Shown here piece after piece: positions 32,506 through 44,388 of a stretch of DNA of 64,000 nucleotides. Under the pieces are notes generated by a model that worked only from the letters and a program-made list of their open reading frames with translations, was not told the origin of the DNA and ran no database searches. The position numbers were made by a program, and so were the translations under genes. Numbering within the stretch: position 1 is the stretch's first letter; each line of letters opens with the position of its first letter. The DNA comes from Hyaloperonospora brassicae. Its lineage: Eukaryota > Oomycota > Peronosporomycetes > Peronosporales > Peronosporaceae. The stretch is taken from assembly GCA_947650285.1 (NCBI GenBank), contig CANTFL010000146.1:62001-126000 (forward strand), written 5' to 3'.

Positions 32506-35500
32506 GCATTGATCTCTCAGTGGTAAAGTTGATAGAGATGTAGATAGATAGATATGCACACACAAAGACACACCGACACACGCAGAGACAGACGTGAACG
32601 ACGAAGACGTACTATCCTCTGCAAGTTGTATTGAACTCACACTTTGTCCATCTGATTGCCTCAATGGGTTGTGGGTGCCCACTCGTGCGCGAGTTTGATC
32701 ACTCACCCGCGTGCTCTCTTCTTTACGCGTTGTCCGTCTTCTTTCCATCCAACTGATCTCGTAGCGCTGAGGTATCAGATATCCAAAGCCTCATCTTTGC
32801 AGGCGCATGCCCCGACTGCAAAGGCTTTGCAAGGGAACGTAAAAGGCCGTTCGTGATCTCGCACGGCCGAGCGACCGAGCGACCGATCCCTCTTGACCCA
32901 TTGCCGGTAGCATGTGCGATAGCAAAGGAAGACAAACAAACGTGCACGAGTCTTTCTTTGGAAAGTCGATCTTGGCACTTGGTGAGGTGTTCTCTCGGTC
33001 TCTTTTCGCCTGCAGTCGTCCAGTGAGTGTGCATTGATCGTTTGTAGGTCGTCACGCTGGCAAGGAATAACTGCTTCGTTCTCTCGTCTGAACCCGAGCT
33101 CCTGGATACTGCTACCCGGACGAGCAAGTGCATCCTGACGCGACCGGATTGCAGCAAATGGCCTCAACAAGTTCTTTGCTTAGAGAGGCATCATGTTCCG
33201 TAAGCAACTCGAAGATATTGAGGACAAAAAGAAAGTGGCAAGTGTTGCAGTTGCAGCACGGCGCAGCATTATCTGAACGAGTTGATTGCGTACGCGACAT
33301 CGTCGAGCAGCACCACACAAGGACAACACGGGACCGAACGTTGTTATTGGCAAAGTAATGGGCGGACTTCACACAACCACTTTGTGCCAAGCCTTTAGCG
33401 TACAAGCATCTTGAGGAGCAACAAAGTAGGAGCAGCTGGAATGCTACGTTGAGATGCAGCAAGCACAGCTAAACCGAGGGAGGGCGCTTTCAGGCTTGCA
33501 TAGCATCACGTGAGCTTATCGGTGAGCCACGTGAGCTGGAAGGAGCAAGGTACGGGTACCATCATGCATTCGTGATGCAAGAATATGCATTCTGACCACG
33601 GGGCTTGACTGAGGCAAGCGACTGGCGTTGTCTAGAACATGATCGGGACGGAATGGCGAGCAAGTGGGCACTGGCAAAGGGCATTTGCTAATATGGGGAG
33701 GAGAGTCTGCTCATGCAACGCCGCTGTATCGATGTGATACGCAATCGTCATTGGGACATACACTCAGTCGCTTGGGCATCCTCAATACGCGGTTCTCGAG
33801 GTCACCCCACCGTATGCATCCAGTCCGTGTCAAGACATTGACAGGATAAGCTGCCGAGTCAAGAAGAGACCATGCAGACATGGAAGCGACCTGCTGCTAC
33901 CTGTCTAGACGCCTCAAGTATCTTTCCTGATACAGACTAAGCAATGGCGTATCGACGCGAGGCATCAGATATGATCTGCGTGTGCTCGAAACGTGAAAGC
34001 TGCCCAGAGATTGCGCTTGCTATGTCAAGAGAAGACGCCATAGTTATCGATTGTGACAATGATTTCAAGGTCCTGACTACAAGTTGTCTGCGTACCGGTG
34101 CTGCGTTGCTTCTGTGCTAAGGACGCCATGTGGCCATTAGAACTATTCAGGCAAGAGAACGACAACGCTACTGTTGGTGTACATGAGAGATAGGAGAGCT
34201 GTCTGGATAACTTGCGACTCGCTTGGCCTCACTCGTTCTTGGATCGGACTATAGCGCAGGAACGAACCTGCACGACAAGAAGTTGCCGCACTCGTTGGTG
34301 TGGGTGGATTCGCGATCTGCAGGTGTGCTGCTGGTTGAAACGGGGACAATCGTGCAAAGTCTTTGCACTCTTCGACACATCGAGTCGTACATGCCTCGCG
34401 AAGGTTCGACAAGACTGAAGCCACCACATGCCTTCTCCATCCATTCCTCGACACGGCTTTTACTGTCCTTTCACAGGATCAGCGCCACGTGTGTTCCTGT
34501 CTTTGATGGGCGCTGAGTGAGACCTCTTTGTCACATCACATGTGGGTCATCACTGTGTAGCCGAGAGATATCCTGCGGACGTATGGAAGTGATGACCTGT
34601 GCAGCTCGAACTCGGAAGCACTCGAGTGTACCTGTGGTTGAATGAGACGATAGCCGCGAGGTCATCGGCGTGGATGTCCAGTGCGTCGTCAATCTTGTTG
34701 CGTGTACTATGCACGAAAGCGTGTACCCGCCTTGTGAGCGCAAGACGACGCTCCTGGTTCTCTGTCGCCAAGATATGGCACGACCATGCAGACGACGTGT
34801 GTCTCGTAAGCAAGCAAGTACTGTCATCACCATCCACTTGTGATAGCACAGAGGCCTTCGCCGCTTGCAATGCAATCAAGACAGCAATTCCTCCAGTCGC
34901 GAGTGTCGTCAAGACCAGTCGGAAGCTCAATAGATTGGGTGCAGATTCCAGTACCCACCATTCCGCTTCGGATCCGTTCCGTGCCGCATCCTCGATTCCT
35001 GGTGTACAAGAAAGCACCGAGTCGTGATGGGATCGCTACAACGTATGCACTCGCTTGACCAGAGCACAAAGTCACGTAAAGTTAGTAATTGACACATCTA
35101 GCGACATGACTGCTCCGATACTTGTGGTGGTCAGCATCCATTGACCCCATCTTTCAGTCGACACACGTCCTGCCGCTCCATTCCCACCAGCAAACTCGAC
35201 GCAGTGTGTAATCATTCGTTCGACTGTGCGTCAGCGCGTCTCGATTGTCTGTCCTTCAGCAGCGAGTCATTGCACGTCAAGACAGAGCAATCACCACCAC
35301 TACCACCACCATGTTCGCAACTGCGCCCTCGAGCTGCTGCAGCTTTCCAGTCAGTCAGCTATCCCTGCGCAGTCTTCTTTGATGACTCAGGGGTGCAAAA
35401 CGCAGGTCTAGAATGCCCGGTAGACAAACGGCAAGTGCCACTAGACTTTCGCTCGAGCTCTTTGACGGTTGTGCATGTGTTCTATCTACGTGGCGCTCGG

Positions 35501-37408
35501 ATCGAATGACGTATCGGTTGCTCTGCTTGTAACTTCGCACGTCTCACGCATTCAGTTTGTTTACCGGCTTTTGGCCATAACGTACTGCGCATCACAAAGA
35601 CGTAGCCGTCGCACGATCTGTCTTACCAGCTACGGTACCGTGCACTGCGCAAAGTATGTGCATCGCTCTGTCTCGCTCACTCTCTTCTTTGCTACCTCTG
35701 ATACGAGCGTACCAGTCGTCTCTCCTCGAGAAGGATTTGTCATGCTCGTGTACCTTTGACCTGCATGGCCCAGCACCGTGTCGCAGAGCCCACCTACAGG
35801 CCGCCCATTGAATGCACTGGTCGATCGAAGCTAAGGGATCAGGACGTCTCGTCAACAACGCACGTCTCGGCAGCTTTGCACTCGCTCTGGACCCGAAGCC
35901 AACATAAGCTCAATCCGCTGCATCTGCATTGACGAACCCGGCGGAAAGGGCACGAACAACAGGACGTCAACTTGCGCACGAGACAAATGAGATCCGGAGG
36001 GATGCACAGCCAAGCGATCGCGGCATGTCTGAGCTCGCAACTTACATAAACGCAGCCGGCAGTCAGTCAGTCAATGCGCTGCAAGGCACACGAGCTGTCG
36101 AGAGCTGCTGAAAAGCTCAAACAACTCGCAGACAACGTCATCGTCGTCGTCGTAGGGGTTATCGATGAGCACGAGCGGATCGAGGACTCGATGACTCGCA
36201 TCCTCGAGCTTCGCGCTGCACATCCACAGAGAGGCGTGCGAGAGGTAGTAGCAAGCGGCCTCTGCTATCGAGCCAGCCGCACTTGACCACATGCGACAAG
36301 CGGATCCATTTTCATGGCGTGCGTGCGTGCAAAGGCGACAAGATCAGACGATCCGCCGTTGCAGCAGCTGCTTTTCCGCCGCGACTTGCGAGGGACGCAC
36401 GGGTACAGGCCGCACGTCCTGCCCACTCGTGGCTTGAATTGATTCGCGTAGTCAGGAGATGCAGCGTGGCGTACGGGATCGGTCGCACCTCTTTCTCTCT
36501 GATTAAATGGGATTGTCATGGGGTCGTCAAGTACGTAATGCGAAAGTCAAGTGACGATCCCGAGCGAGCAAACACGTGCGTTTCAAGCACGAGCTCTCAT
36601 CAATGCGTTCCCTCTGTCTATCCAACTAACAATATCAAAAGCACTCGAGGAGCCCCAGTGCTTCACCTGATGGACTCATCACGTTGCAACAAGTCACCTC
36701 TCGAATCCCAAAGTCTCTGCTACCTGTGACTGTCAGCTGTCGTCAATTTACTCTATAGATCGACTGTCATATGATGAGTAGCAATGCCACTCTCACTTGG
36801 AGAAAAAGAGTCAGCAGCACTTGCTGACTCTTTCCAGCCACGTACGGACGCACGTACGTAGTAGTAGTAGTAGTAGTACTGCGCGTTGACAAGCGACATC
36901 TCATGTCTCGTCGTCCATTGCACGGGCCATGAGAGTCGAGTCGAGTAGCCAAAGGAGACCAAGAGGAAGAGAGAGTGTGAGTGGATAGACATAGAGACAT
37001 AGAGACAAAGACAGAGAGTACGTGAATGTTGTACGTCTCTCTGCGTCGCCTCTCTCTTGTGCAGGAGCGGTCGAAGCCCAAGTGATTCGGGGCCGGCGCG
37101 TTCCCGCATTGATGGCGCTGCTCTGCACAGAGCGGTACGACGGGGGCCTCTGCCTTCCTCTCGCGCCGTGCCGTCCGTGGGATTCCGTGTCCACTGCCGC
37201 TGCAGACCAAATTTTAGCGCAAGTGATTGACGCGACCGCCAGCAAAAACAACGAGGACGGACGGACGAACGTACGAGCGACCGAACGCGCGCGAGAGCAG
37301 CGACTCGTGGACCTGTCCTCGTCCCGCGTCATTGTCCCGCGTAGCAGTTGCGTCGCACTCAATCGTCACGTCGGACACTCGTGTTGAAGCCATTTGGTCC
37401 AGTGCGCG
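32506..37408. other. 4.9-kb gene-poor spacer between the START paralogues
   Basis: No gene could be supported. The best candidate is a minus-strand reading at about 34550-35017 with a clear hydrophobic span (L-T-T-L-A-T-G-G-I-A-V-L-I-A-L) followed by an amphipathic, charge-rich segment (D-D-A-L-D-I-H-A-D-D-L); it lacks a safe start and downstream exons. Plus-strand stretches at 35141-35509 and 36283-36729 have no motif. A (GTA)n run lies at 36858-36879. The last few hundred bases should include the promoter of the second START gene. Confidence 0.45.
36858..36879. repeat. (GTA)n trinucleotide microsatellite, about 7 copies
   Basis: Perfect GTA repeat about 530 bp before the second START gene. 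Confidence 0.9.
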
Positions 37409-38617
37409 ATGGAGTTGTCCCGCGACGACTGCGACGTGTGCCACCGCGTGACGCAGGAGCTGTTGCACGAGGCGCTGCGCGACTGTGTCGAGCTCGGCAT
37501 TGCAGCCACGCGGGACGCAAATCGAGCGCAGTTTGACAAGAAGCGGTGGAAAAAGCTCGAGACGGCTGCCCATGTGTCGGTCTACGCCGACCGTCGAGCC
37601 GACTCGGCGTGGCTGCCCATGATGCGGCGACCAGAGTGGGAAGGACCTGTGGCCGTGACGGCCGTTGGCCGCATGGAGTGCTCGCTGGACGACGTGCTGT
37701 TTGCCGTCATGACGCCGAACGCCGCCATGTTGAAGCTGCGGGCGTTCCTCATGGACCATCGCCTCGAGAAGAACTGTCAGCTCGTGCCGATTGAGACTCC
37801 GACGCAGGACGCGCCGTTTCGCTTCCTCGCGGCCACGCGGTTCGTGAACACGCACAACTGGCCGTTCACAATGTTCAAGAGTCCGCGCGAAATGATCCTC
37901 GCGATTGCAACGGGGTACACGACCAGTGCAAGTGGGAAGCCCTGTGCCTATGAACTCGCCCAGTCGGTCGAGCTCCCGTGCACTGGCGCGCGCGATCGCC
38001 TCATGTCGCGGTCCCGGGTGCTCCAAGCGCGTCTCTTTTGGGAACAGCCCGACGGCTCCATTGCAGTCTACTGCAAACTCGTAGTCGACGCACGGAATTG
38101 CCTCTCGGACGCCGTCAAGCAGACAACACTGTGTCAATCCGTGCTCCGGTTCTGGAAGTTTGTCCCGCGGAGCCTCGAGACGAAGAAGCTCTGGTGGTGT
38201 GTCAAGAACAAGCGGCGATTGATCCACGAGCTGCGGACCAACGCGCAGGCACAGGGTGCCGAGACGTTTGCCACGTGTCAAGTCAAGTCGCTGCGGTCGC
38301 ACTGCAGCAAAGCTGGCGCTGCCCCGCGGTGTGAGTTCTGCGACAAAGAGCTCTGCGACGACCCAAAGTGCCGTCAGTCGTGTCAGCTCAAGATGATCCT
38401 CAGTAGCAACACAGGGATTCTCGAGCAGATGCTGACGCTGTGTCTCCGCTGTGCGGTCTTTGTGCGGAACCAGAACGCAGCGGACATTGCCCGCGCGCAG
38501 TTAGTGGAGATGGATCAGACGTCCTACGGCAGTGGCGCGTCGTTTACAAAGGTCGCACCTGCTTGGAACGAAGACGACTCGTCGTTAGCCTCTCGTGCAT
38601 CGACGGAGTCGACGTAA
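37409..38617 (+). CDS. START-domain protein with cysteine-rich zinc-binding tail (paralogue 2)
   Basis: Intronless, 402 residues from the ATG at 37409. It aligns along its whole length with the gene at 31372: both begin M-E-L-S, share K-R/L-x-T/S-x-x-x-V-S-V-Y-A, L-D-D-x-L-x-A-x-x-T-P, R-F-V-N-T-x-x-W-P-x-T-M-F, F-W-E-Q-P-D-G and F-W-K-F-x-P-R, then cysteine pairs (C-E-F-C, C-D-D-P-K-C-R-Q-S-C, C-L-R-C). It lacks the poly-Gly spacer of its paralogue and adds a Ser-rich tail of about 30 residues. Same strand, intron-free form and close position suggest tandem duplication. Function as for paralogue 1: probable membrane lipid binding, not proven. Confidence 0.7.
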   Translation: MELSRDDCDVCHRVTQELLHEALRDCVELGIAATRDANRAQFDKKRWKKLETAAHVSVYADRRADSAWLPMMRRPEWEGPVAVTAVGRMECSLDDVLFAVMTPNAAMLKLRAFLMDHRLEKNCQLVPIETPTQDAPFRFLAATRFVNTHNWPFTMFKSPREMILAIATGYTTSASGKPCAYELAQSVELPCTGARDRLMSRSRVLQARLFWEQPDGSIAVYCKLVVDARNCLSDAVKQTTLCQSVLRFWKFVPRSLETKKLWWCVKNKRRLIHELRTNAQAQGAETFATCQVKSLRSHCSKAGAAPRCEFCDKELCDDPKCRQSCQLKMILSSNTGILEQMLTLCLRCAVFVRNQNAADIARAQLVEMDQTSYGSGASFTKVAPAWNEDDSSLASRASTEST

Positions 38618-38846
38618 AAAATACACACTGTTGGAACATGTTAGCGCCGCCTACGCAATGCTGTTTGAGAGAAAGGAGGACAAAGAGGATCAGCAAAGCA
38701 CTTGCAAGTCGCTGTGGTGCAGTTGAGAGCCAGAAAGAACGCACACTGAAGACGTGCAGAGGAATGCCACGCACGACCCGTTGACGTCTCTCTACATCTA
38801 TGAGGTGGACTAGTGGTATACGGGGTGCACACTAAGGTTACGGTCT

Positions 38847-39644
38847 ATGTTTTCCGACGCGTCCCGCATTGTGTCAATACCAAAGATGGCCAAGATCACG
38901 AGTTTCATGCGTGTGACGAAGCAGCCCACAGCACATGGAAAGAAAGGGAATGCGTCGTCGCACCAAGTGCGTAAGCAGCAAGTGGGTGGAGGTACGATCG
39001 CGGACGGCGAGAAGACGATGAAGGAGGAGAGGGAAGCGACGGGACTGGACGAAGAAGAATCGAAGGCACACGTTCCGACTTTTATCTACCAAGTAACAAC
39101 GACAAGTGTGCTTTGCTCTAAAGTCGCTTCTACCTGACGGATAGTCTCACTCCGTTCTTTGTCGCGTGTTGCTGTGTATTTTGTTGCTCAGACAGTCAAG
39201 TACCGGTCCAAACACGAGACGTATACAGTGTCTGAGCAGATGAAGACGATTATCGAGCACATCGAGGCAAGTGAGTGCGAACTCGACCATTGCATCTGTC
39301 GTCTTTGCTATCTCATTCTTCTGTTACAACTGACACTGTAGAGATACTACGACGTACCGGAGGATCTCGAACGGAACGCAAAGGTGCGACTGCGAAAAGT
39401 GCTGTAGCGTCCTCCAATGTCACGGCGCGGCATTCACTGTACCGTCGTCACCTGTGCTTCTGCTTTCTTTTGGTAGTTTGGTTGCCACAGCGGTTTGACG
39501 TACGAGAAGCGGGTGGCGAGAGCGTACTCGATGGGTCAGCTGACGTGCAAACTTGTGGACGAGGGCGAAGCTGCACCAGAGCCAATCTGCCTGACGTGTG
39601 CCAAAGTGGGACACACATACAAGAGCTGTCCGCAAGGCTTCTAG
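38847..39644 (+). CDS. Small CCHC zinc-knuckle protein
   Basis: Four exons proposed: 38847-39092, 39192-39266, 39342-39398, 39477-39644, giving 181 residues. The second intron uses a GC donor (GAG/GCAAGTGAG) with a normal AG acceptor; it is the join that keeps the reading R-Y-Y-D-V-P-E-D-L-E in frame. The first part is Lys/Gly-rich and probably unstructured (an internal ATG at 38886 could also be the start). The C-terminus has one zinc knuckle, C-L-T-C-A-K-V-G-H-T-Y-K-S-C, five residues before the stop, which points to RNA binding. The family was not recognised. It is convergent with APC2, the stops being 36 bp apart. Confidence 0.65.
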
Positions 39645-39680
39645 AGCGCGAGACAGCTTCGAGCTCGAGCTTAGCACGGG

Positions 39681-42600
39681 CTACGTGGAGAGCTGATACT
39701 GATCGCCAACCAGCTCGAGCTTGCCTGTAGTGACCAGCTTGCCAAGAATCAATGAGAGCCCAGAGATGGTCTTGGTGTCTACATAAGCGTATGTAAAACA
39801 AGAGCAACCGAGCGAGCTTTACCACAACCGTTCGTCAAGTATGGTGGCCATGCAGGTTACGTACATGGTTGGGTCCCACTTCGAGCAAACGTGGAAAGCA
39901 TATTGTGGATGCGCTGGATACTCAGCGACCCAAAGTTGGACAGCATTCCCACGATGTAGCTTTCCAGCACCTTGAGGTCCTCTTCTGCTTGGGCGTCCGA
40001 TGACACGGCGGTCTCGAGTTCTTCAACCGACGAGTTACCGTCGCACCGTGTGTCCTGAAAGGATGTGCTAGCAACTAGCTCTTTTTGCCCCAGTGTAAAC
40101 GATACCAGTCCGCAATTTACCCACACAGACACATGCTTCAGTAGCAAATCATCGGAAATCTCGAGTTTTGCAGACAGCTCCTCCACAGTCCAACGGTCTG
40201 CGCAAAAACGCAAAAAAACGGTAAGCGACTACCTCGACGCGCGTAGAAACTGCAAGCAATACGCTGCGTGCTCACCTTTCTCTTCAAAATACAGCATGAT
40301 CGTGGCTTGTAGCGGCGACACGGTAAACTCGCGCTGTTTGCCTTCGAGATCGATTGACAGCTGCACAAGATTCACAGAGCGTCATCAAACTGCCCTGCTG
40401 TCTATCGATCGCGTATCCCAGAAGCAATCGAGTCAACGCACCTGCACGGACCCGAGCGAGGAGTTCCAGTTCAATGACCGCGGGTTGCGCAAGACATGGT
40501 ACGAATCCGTGAACGCAACAACCTTCTTCATCACAGTCGGATGCAGCACAAAATCTTCGCCTTGTAGTGGGGGCCAAAATTGTCGAGAAACGATCGTTGC
40601 ATCAACATACGAGGATGGAGCTTCCGCCTGATCAGGTGGGATCACATCCCCTTCAGCTACTGCTGCCTTTGCAACTGTGTCCTCCATCGAAGATCGGACA
40701 TTCACATTGAGCCGTTTCGAGTCCTCAATGTCACGGACCATGATCTCACATTGCTGCAAACTTTCCTCACCAAAACGCAGCTTCAGCAGTTCCAGTGTCT
40801 GCACGTCGCGATCCGTGTCATACTTCAAATTCTGCAGCAACTTATCGGCCAGCATCATCCGATACTCATTTACAAACAGCTCACGGCTTCCATAGATGTT
40901 GACCTACCACACACACAAACGTGTTGACACCAGAACTCATGCGCATTCAACACACAGAAACAGTCCTCGTACGAGAATCCTCAAAATGTCGTCGCTCCTT
41001 CGACTGCGCGACGTCTTGGACGGGTCTGCTTCAATCGGATCTGGCTCCCACGAGTCAGGCGATATATCCTAGTACAATCAGCACCACACACACACGCGAG
41101 AAGCTTGTCAGCAATCTTGTTCACTCGACGTCCGGCTCCACCACATTCTCACTTCATCGTCGTCGCTATCATCGACGTGTTGTATAATCTGCGTATTGTC
41201 ACGACGAAGCTCGTTGAACAAGTCGCCGTGTTCGTCATCCGTGAGACTCTGGACAATGCACCGCACTGTGTCTTTGCGTTGCCTCAAGTACTGTCCAACA
41301 CACCCAAAACAGAAGCAAAACCAGCCACAAAAATGCTCGTGAAGTGCCAAAAGAAAATACCCGACCAGCCAGTCTGCCTTTTTCCAGCCCATTCATCTAA
41401 TAACGTACCGCTATCAGCGGTCCGCTCAACGCTTCCAGCAACACGCCTTTCGGGTCCAAGAGTCGGAACGCCTGTACCAATCACACCAAACACCACCAAT
41501 GCGCACCTCGTCATACAACCAGCCAGCCACGTAGCATTCAACTGACTCTCCCTTTTCCCTCCTCCTCCCCCAGTCAGCCCCTCCACTCTTACGCACCTTA
41601 ATGATCGACACGTAAATCTCCAGAATCGCCGACGTGTTGGCTCCCGGCTGGAGAAGTCGCTTCTGCAACGAGCTCCGGAAGCTCCGCACGAGCTCATCCT
41701 GTTGCTGCGTGCGCTCGAGACACTGCCGCAGATCGTCCAGCGCCGGCACACTGCGTCACACACACACATACACACACACAGCAATCAGTGCTTTGTACAC
41801 TGCACAGCACAGAAAGAGTCGACCGCTTCACCTGTCGGGGAACTCCTTAATCAGCTCAAACAGCTGCGCAATGCGGAGCCGCGCAAACGCCTCGAGCACG
41901 TGCTGCGACAGCTTCTGGCGCCACGTCGTCCGGCCCGCAACGTCCGCCGCCGGCAGCAGCTCGTCCAGCCACGGCCACACCTCTGCGCGCACCTGCTGCT
42001 CCACGCGGCCCAGCAGCAGCTCGTCGTACACGTGCGCGCACGTCGACGCGACGGCTTTCTGCACGCGCGCGCGCAGCACGCGGCCGAGCGCCGACTCGGC
42101 CACGTGCAGCCACTCGAGCTGCTGCAGCGTCTGCTGTATCGGTCGCGAGTCGGCGCGCGCAGTCGCCTGCGTCTGCGAGAAGCAGACGACGAGCAGTGCC
42201 TCGAAGCGCTCGCGCGCGCGCGCGGTGTCAAACACGAGGCAACGGAAACTCGTGCGCAGTTGCTGCAACATTGGGCCAGTGCGCGTCGCCTTGTTACGGT
42301 GCAGCAACGGCCCCTGCGCGTCGTCGTCAAAGAGACTCGCGACCTGCACACAGTGCGCAAACGCATCTTCGGCAAACTGCAACGCCAGCGTGAGTTGCCG
42401 TGTGCAGCGACGGGCCATCTGGCGTCGACTGCGGCTGGTCGAGAGGCGACGGTGCTTCGGTGTTTCAGCCAATAGCGTGTCGCACAAGTGCCAAAACGGC
42501 GGCACGATCTCCAAACGCAGCCAGTGGCCGAGGCGTTGGCGCAACATTGCGCGCAACGGGTCCGCGCGGCCGTGCGCGACGGCAGACTGGATAACGCTGC

Positions 42601-42751
42601 AGAAATGATCCGTGACATCTTCGTGAGAGGCCGTTGCCGAATCTGCTGCAGCGACGTCGTCGCCATCGTCGTCGTCGAACGCAAAGAGCTTACGCCAGAG
42701 CACCTCGCGGTCAATGCGCAATCCGTGGTGCATTTTATGCACGTGCAACAT
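39681..42751 (-). CDS. APC2: Anaphase-promoting complex subunit 2 (cullin-like scaffold)
   Basis: Nine exons on the minus strand (42751-41832, 41750-41597, 41471-41409, 41290-41153, 41068-40973, 40903-40442, 40360-40276, 40197-39865, 39778-39681), all in frame, 782 residues (animal APC2 is about 820). APC2 is the cullin subunit that, with the RING protein APC11, ubiquitinates cyclins and securin. Diagnostic segments: L-L-D-P-K-G-V-L-L-E, Y-L-R-Q-R-K-D-T-V-R-C-I, then the cullin core Y-G-S-R-E-L-F-V-N-E-Y-R and L-E-L-L-K-L-R-F-G-E, and F-W-P-P near the end of exon 6. The last exons hold the C-terminal winged helix (G-M-L-S-N-F-G-S-L-S-I-Q-R-I-H) and end G-K-L-E-L-V-G-D-Q-Y-Q-L. Start taken as the first ATG; the next (42733) is also possible. 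Confidence 0.93.
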
Positions 42752-43195
42752 TGACAATCATTCTGCAAACAGCGACAAATTGTGTGCGTCACACGACCGA
42801 TCGTTGTGCGCCCGTAAATAGCAATGCAGGACGTCGGGGCTAAAAATAAGTGCGAGGTGGGAGACCCAACAGTCGGTACCAACTTGTACCCTGGCCAATC
42901 ACATCACCAAGATGTCGCTCACCATATACACAACGTGATTGGCTGTTCTGCAAACTACATACTGACGTCAAACTTTATGTTTTATGCGTCACGCGAGAGC
43001 AGTATCGAGATTGAAAAGCCACGTGGCTGGTGCGGTTGACTGACTGCACGGGCCCCACACCGATCGGGCGACGCATTTGACAATTCGACAGCACAGCCGG
43101 CAGTCGCACATCTCTCGATCACTCACTCACTCCGTCAGTCAGTCAGTCAGTCGGTCAACCAGTCGCCTACTCGCTCTATTCTTTTCGCCAGCACA
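42752..43195. promoter_or_regulatory. 444-bp divergent intergenic region
   Basis: Separates APC2 (minus) from the Lys-rich membrane protein gene (plus). Contains two CCAAT-type boxes on the plus strand (GCCAATCACA near 42894) and ATTGG on the other (near 42940), and a GTCA tetranucleotide run (about 43134-43153) close to the plus-strand start. No other gene is seen. Confidence 0.45.
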
Positions 43196-43933
43196 ATGTC
43201 GAGCTCCATCATGACGATCCTCGAGCAAAACCCGACCGTGGGCATCGCAGTGGGCGGCGCGCTCGTGGTCGCAGCGGTTGGTCTGACCGCGGCAAAGGCG
43301 TTGGGTGGCGGTGAGAAAGCCGTGTCGGACAAGACCACGTCGGCGTCCAAGAAGAAGAAGAAGACCGCCAAGAGCGGCAAGAAGAAGCCGTCTGTTGCTC
43401 CAGTCGAGCAGAAGGAGCACAAGGATCACACGCCGGCCATTAACCTTGAAGAGTTTGTCGACGTACGTTGTCGATTGATCATTATTATCCAGTGGGTCGG
43501 CGAAGAGCTTGTCGCGATTTCGTACTTGTCGAGATTTCGGGATTGTTGAGATATCGGGACTGTCGATATTTTCGAAACTCAGGATGGGCTTTTTTGGCCT
43601 TTGTGGCCTTTTGGCCAAGTGTGACAATTGACATTGCTGACATTTGTATTGCTGATAACTTGTGTGTAAATTTGACAGGACGGTCCAGACTCTGAAGAGG
43701 AAGAGGCGATTCGTGCCGAGAAGCGCAAGCTGAAGCTCAAGCAAAAGAAGAAAAACGCCAAGGCCAAGCAGCGCGCTGCAGTGAGTAGCAGTCCTGGCAA
43801 ATCGGCAGTAGAGGAGACGGACAAGGAGAAGGAGAAGAAGAGGGCTGCAGCAGCTGCAATCAAGAAGGACGTGGAAGACGGCTGGGAAACGGTCTTGAGC
43901 AAGAAGAAGAGCGTAAAGTCCAAGCAGCAGTAG
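43196..43933 (+). CDS. Lys-rich N-terminally anchored membrane protein
   Basis: Two exons, 43196-43462 and 43679-43933, joined in frame over a 216-bp intron; 173 residues. Residues about 13-34 are a single membrane span (G-I-A-V-G-G-A-L-V-V-A-A-V-G-L), after which the protein is almost entirely Lys/Glu/Ala-rich, with coiled-coil-like segments and a tail D-G-W-E-T-V-L-S-K-K-K. Such an anchor plus charged cytosolic region is typical of ER ribosome-associated or adaptor proteins, but no family could be assigned. The intron contains a four-copy 17-bp minisatellite. Confidence 0.7.
43510..43577. repeat. Intronic minisatellite, four diverged 17-bp units
   Basis: Units at 43510-43526, 43527-43543, 43544-43560 and 43561-43577 all begin TGT and carry the core GA-TTTCG or a variant. 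It lies in the intron of the gene at 43196 and is followed by a T-rich stretch with three GGCC motifs (about 43589-43617). Confidence 0.8.
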
Positions 43934-44388
43934 AGCGTGGTGGGCCTTGACGAAGTTGCTGCCTCACACTTCATCAGCTGCGGCATGAGAGATGCCAGGC
44001 GGATCGGTCAGTCTTGGGCGTATCGCGGACATGCTGGGCTTTTTCCGATGTAGAGGTTGAGACAATGGCGGGCATTGTTTGCTGCTTGCCACTTCGTAGT
44101 TCTCGTACGCAAATGGAACGGTGAGAACAGAACGTGCCGATGGACGAGATGTTGCTGCGATCGGTCCTGCAAGCGGAGACGTTACTCGGCCACCACCATG
44201 TCACTTTGAACGCCAGAATATATCCGAGATTACCAGCAGGCCGAGATGGAACGATGAGGGGATAACCGCACAGGTGTTTGTTGAGTGAGTACTTGCGTCG
44301 ACATTGCCAGATGCGCACCACTGGTGTACTCGGCTGACGTTGTCCTCTGCACCTCTGCTAGGGGCAGTCAGCCGCGCGGCAGTCGGTC
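43934..44388. other. Intergenic between convergent genes
   Basis: 3' flanks of the Lys-rich protein and the SCP2 protein. A minus-strand open stretch (43974-44321) starts with GTG and has no motif; nothing else seen. Confidence 0.55.

Noticed and set aside
31789..32748. Minus-strand open frame of 319 codons
   Set aside because: Antisense to START paralogue 1; no motif.
37214..38302. Minus-strand open frame of 362 codons
   Set aside because: It is antisense to START paralogue 2, whose reading is supported by its paralogue.
41634..42608. Plus-strand frames of 257-324 codons
   Set aside because: Antisense to exon 1 of APC2; composition is Arg/Ser/Cys-rich noise from GC-rich DNA.
43974..44321. 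Minus-strand open stretch of 115 codons
   Set aside because: Starts with GTG, no motif, lies in the 3' flanks of two convergent genes.
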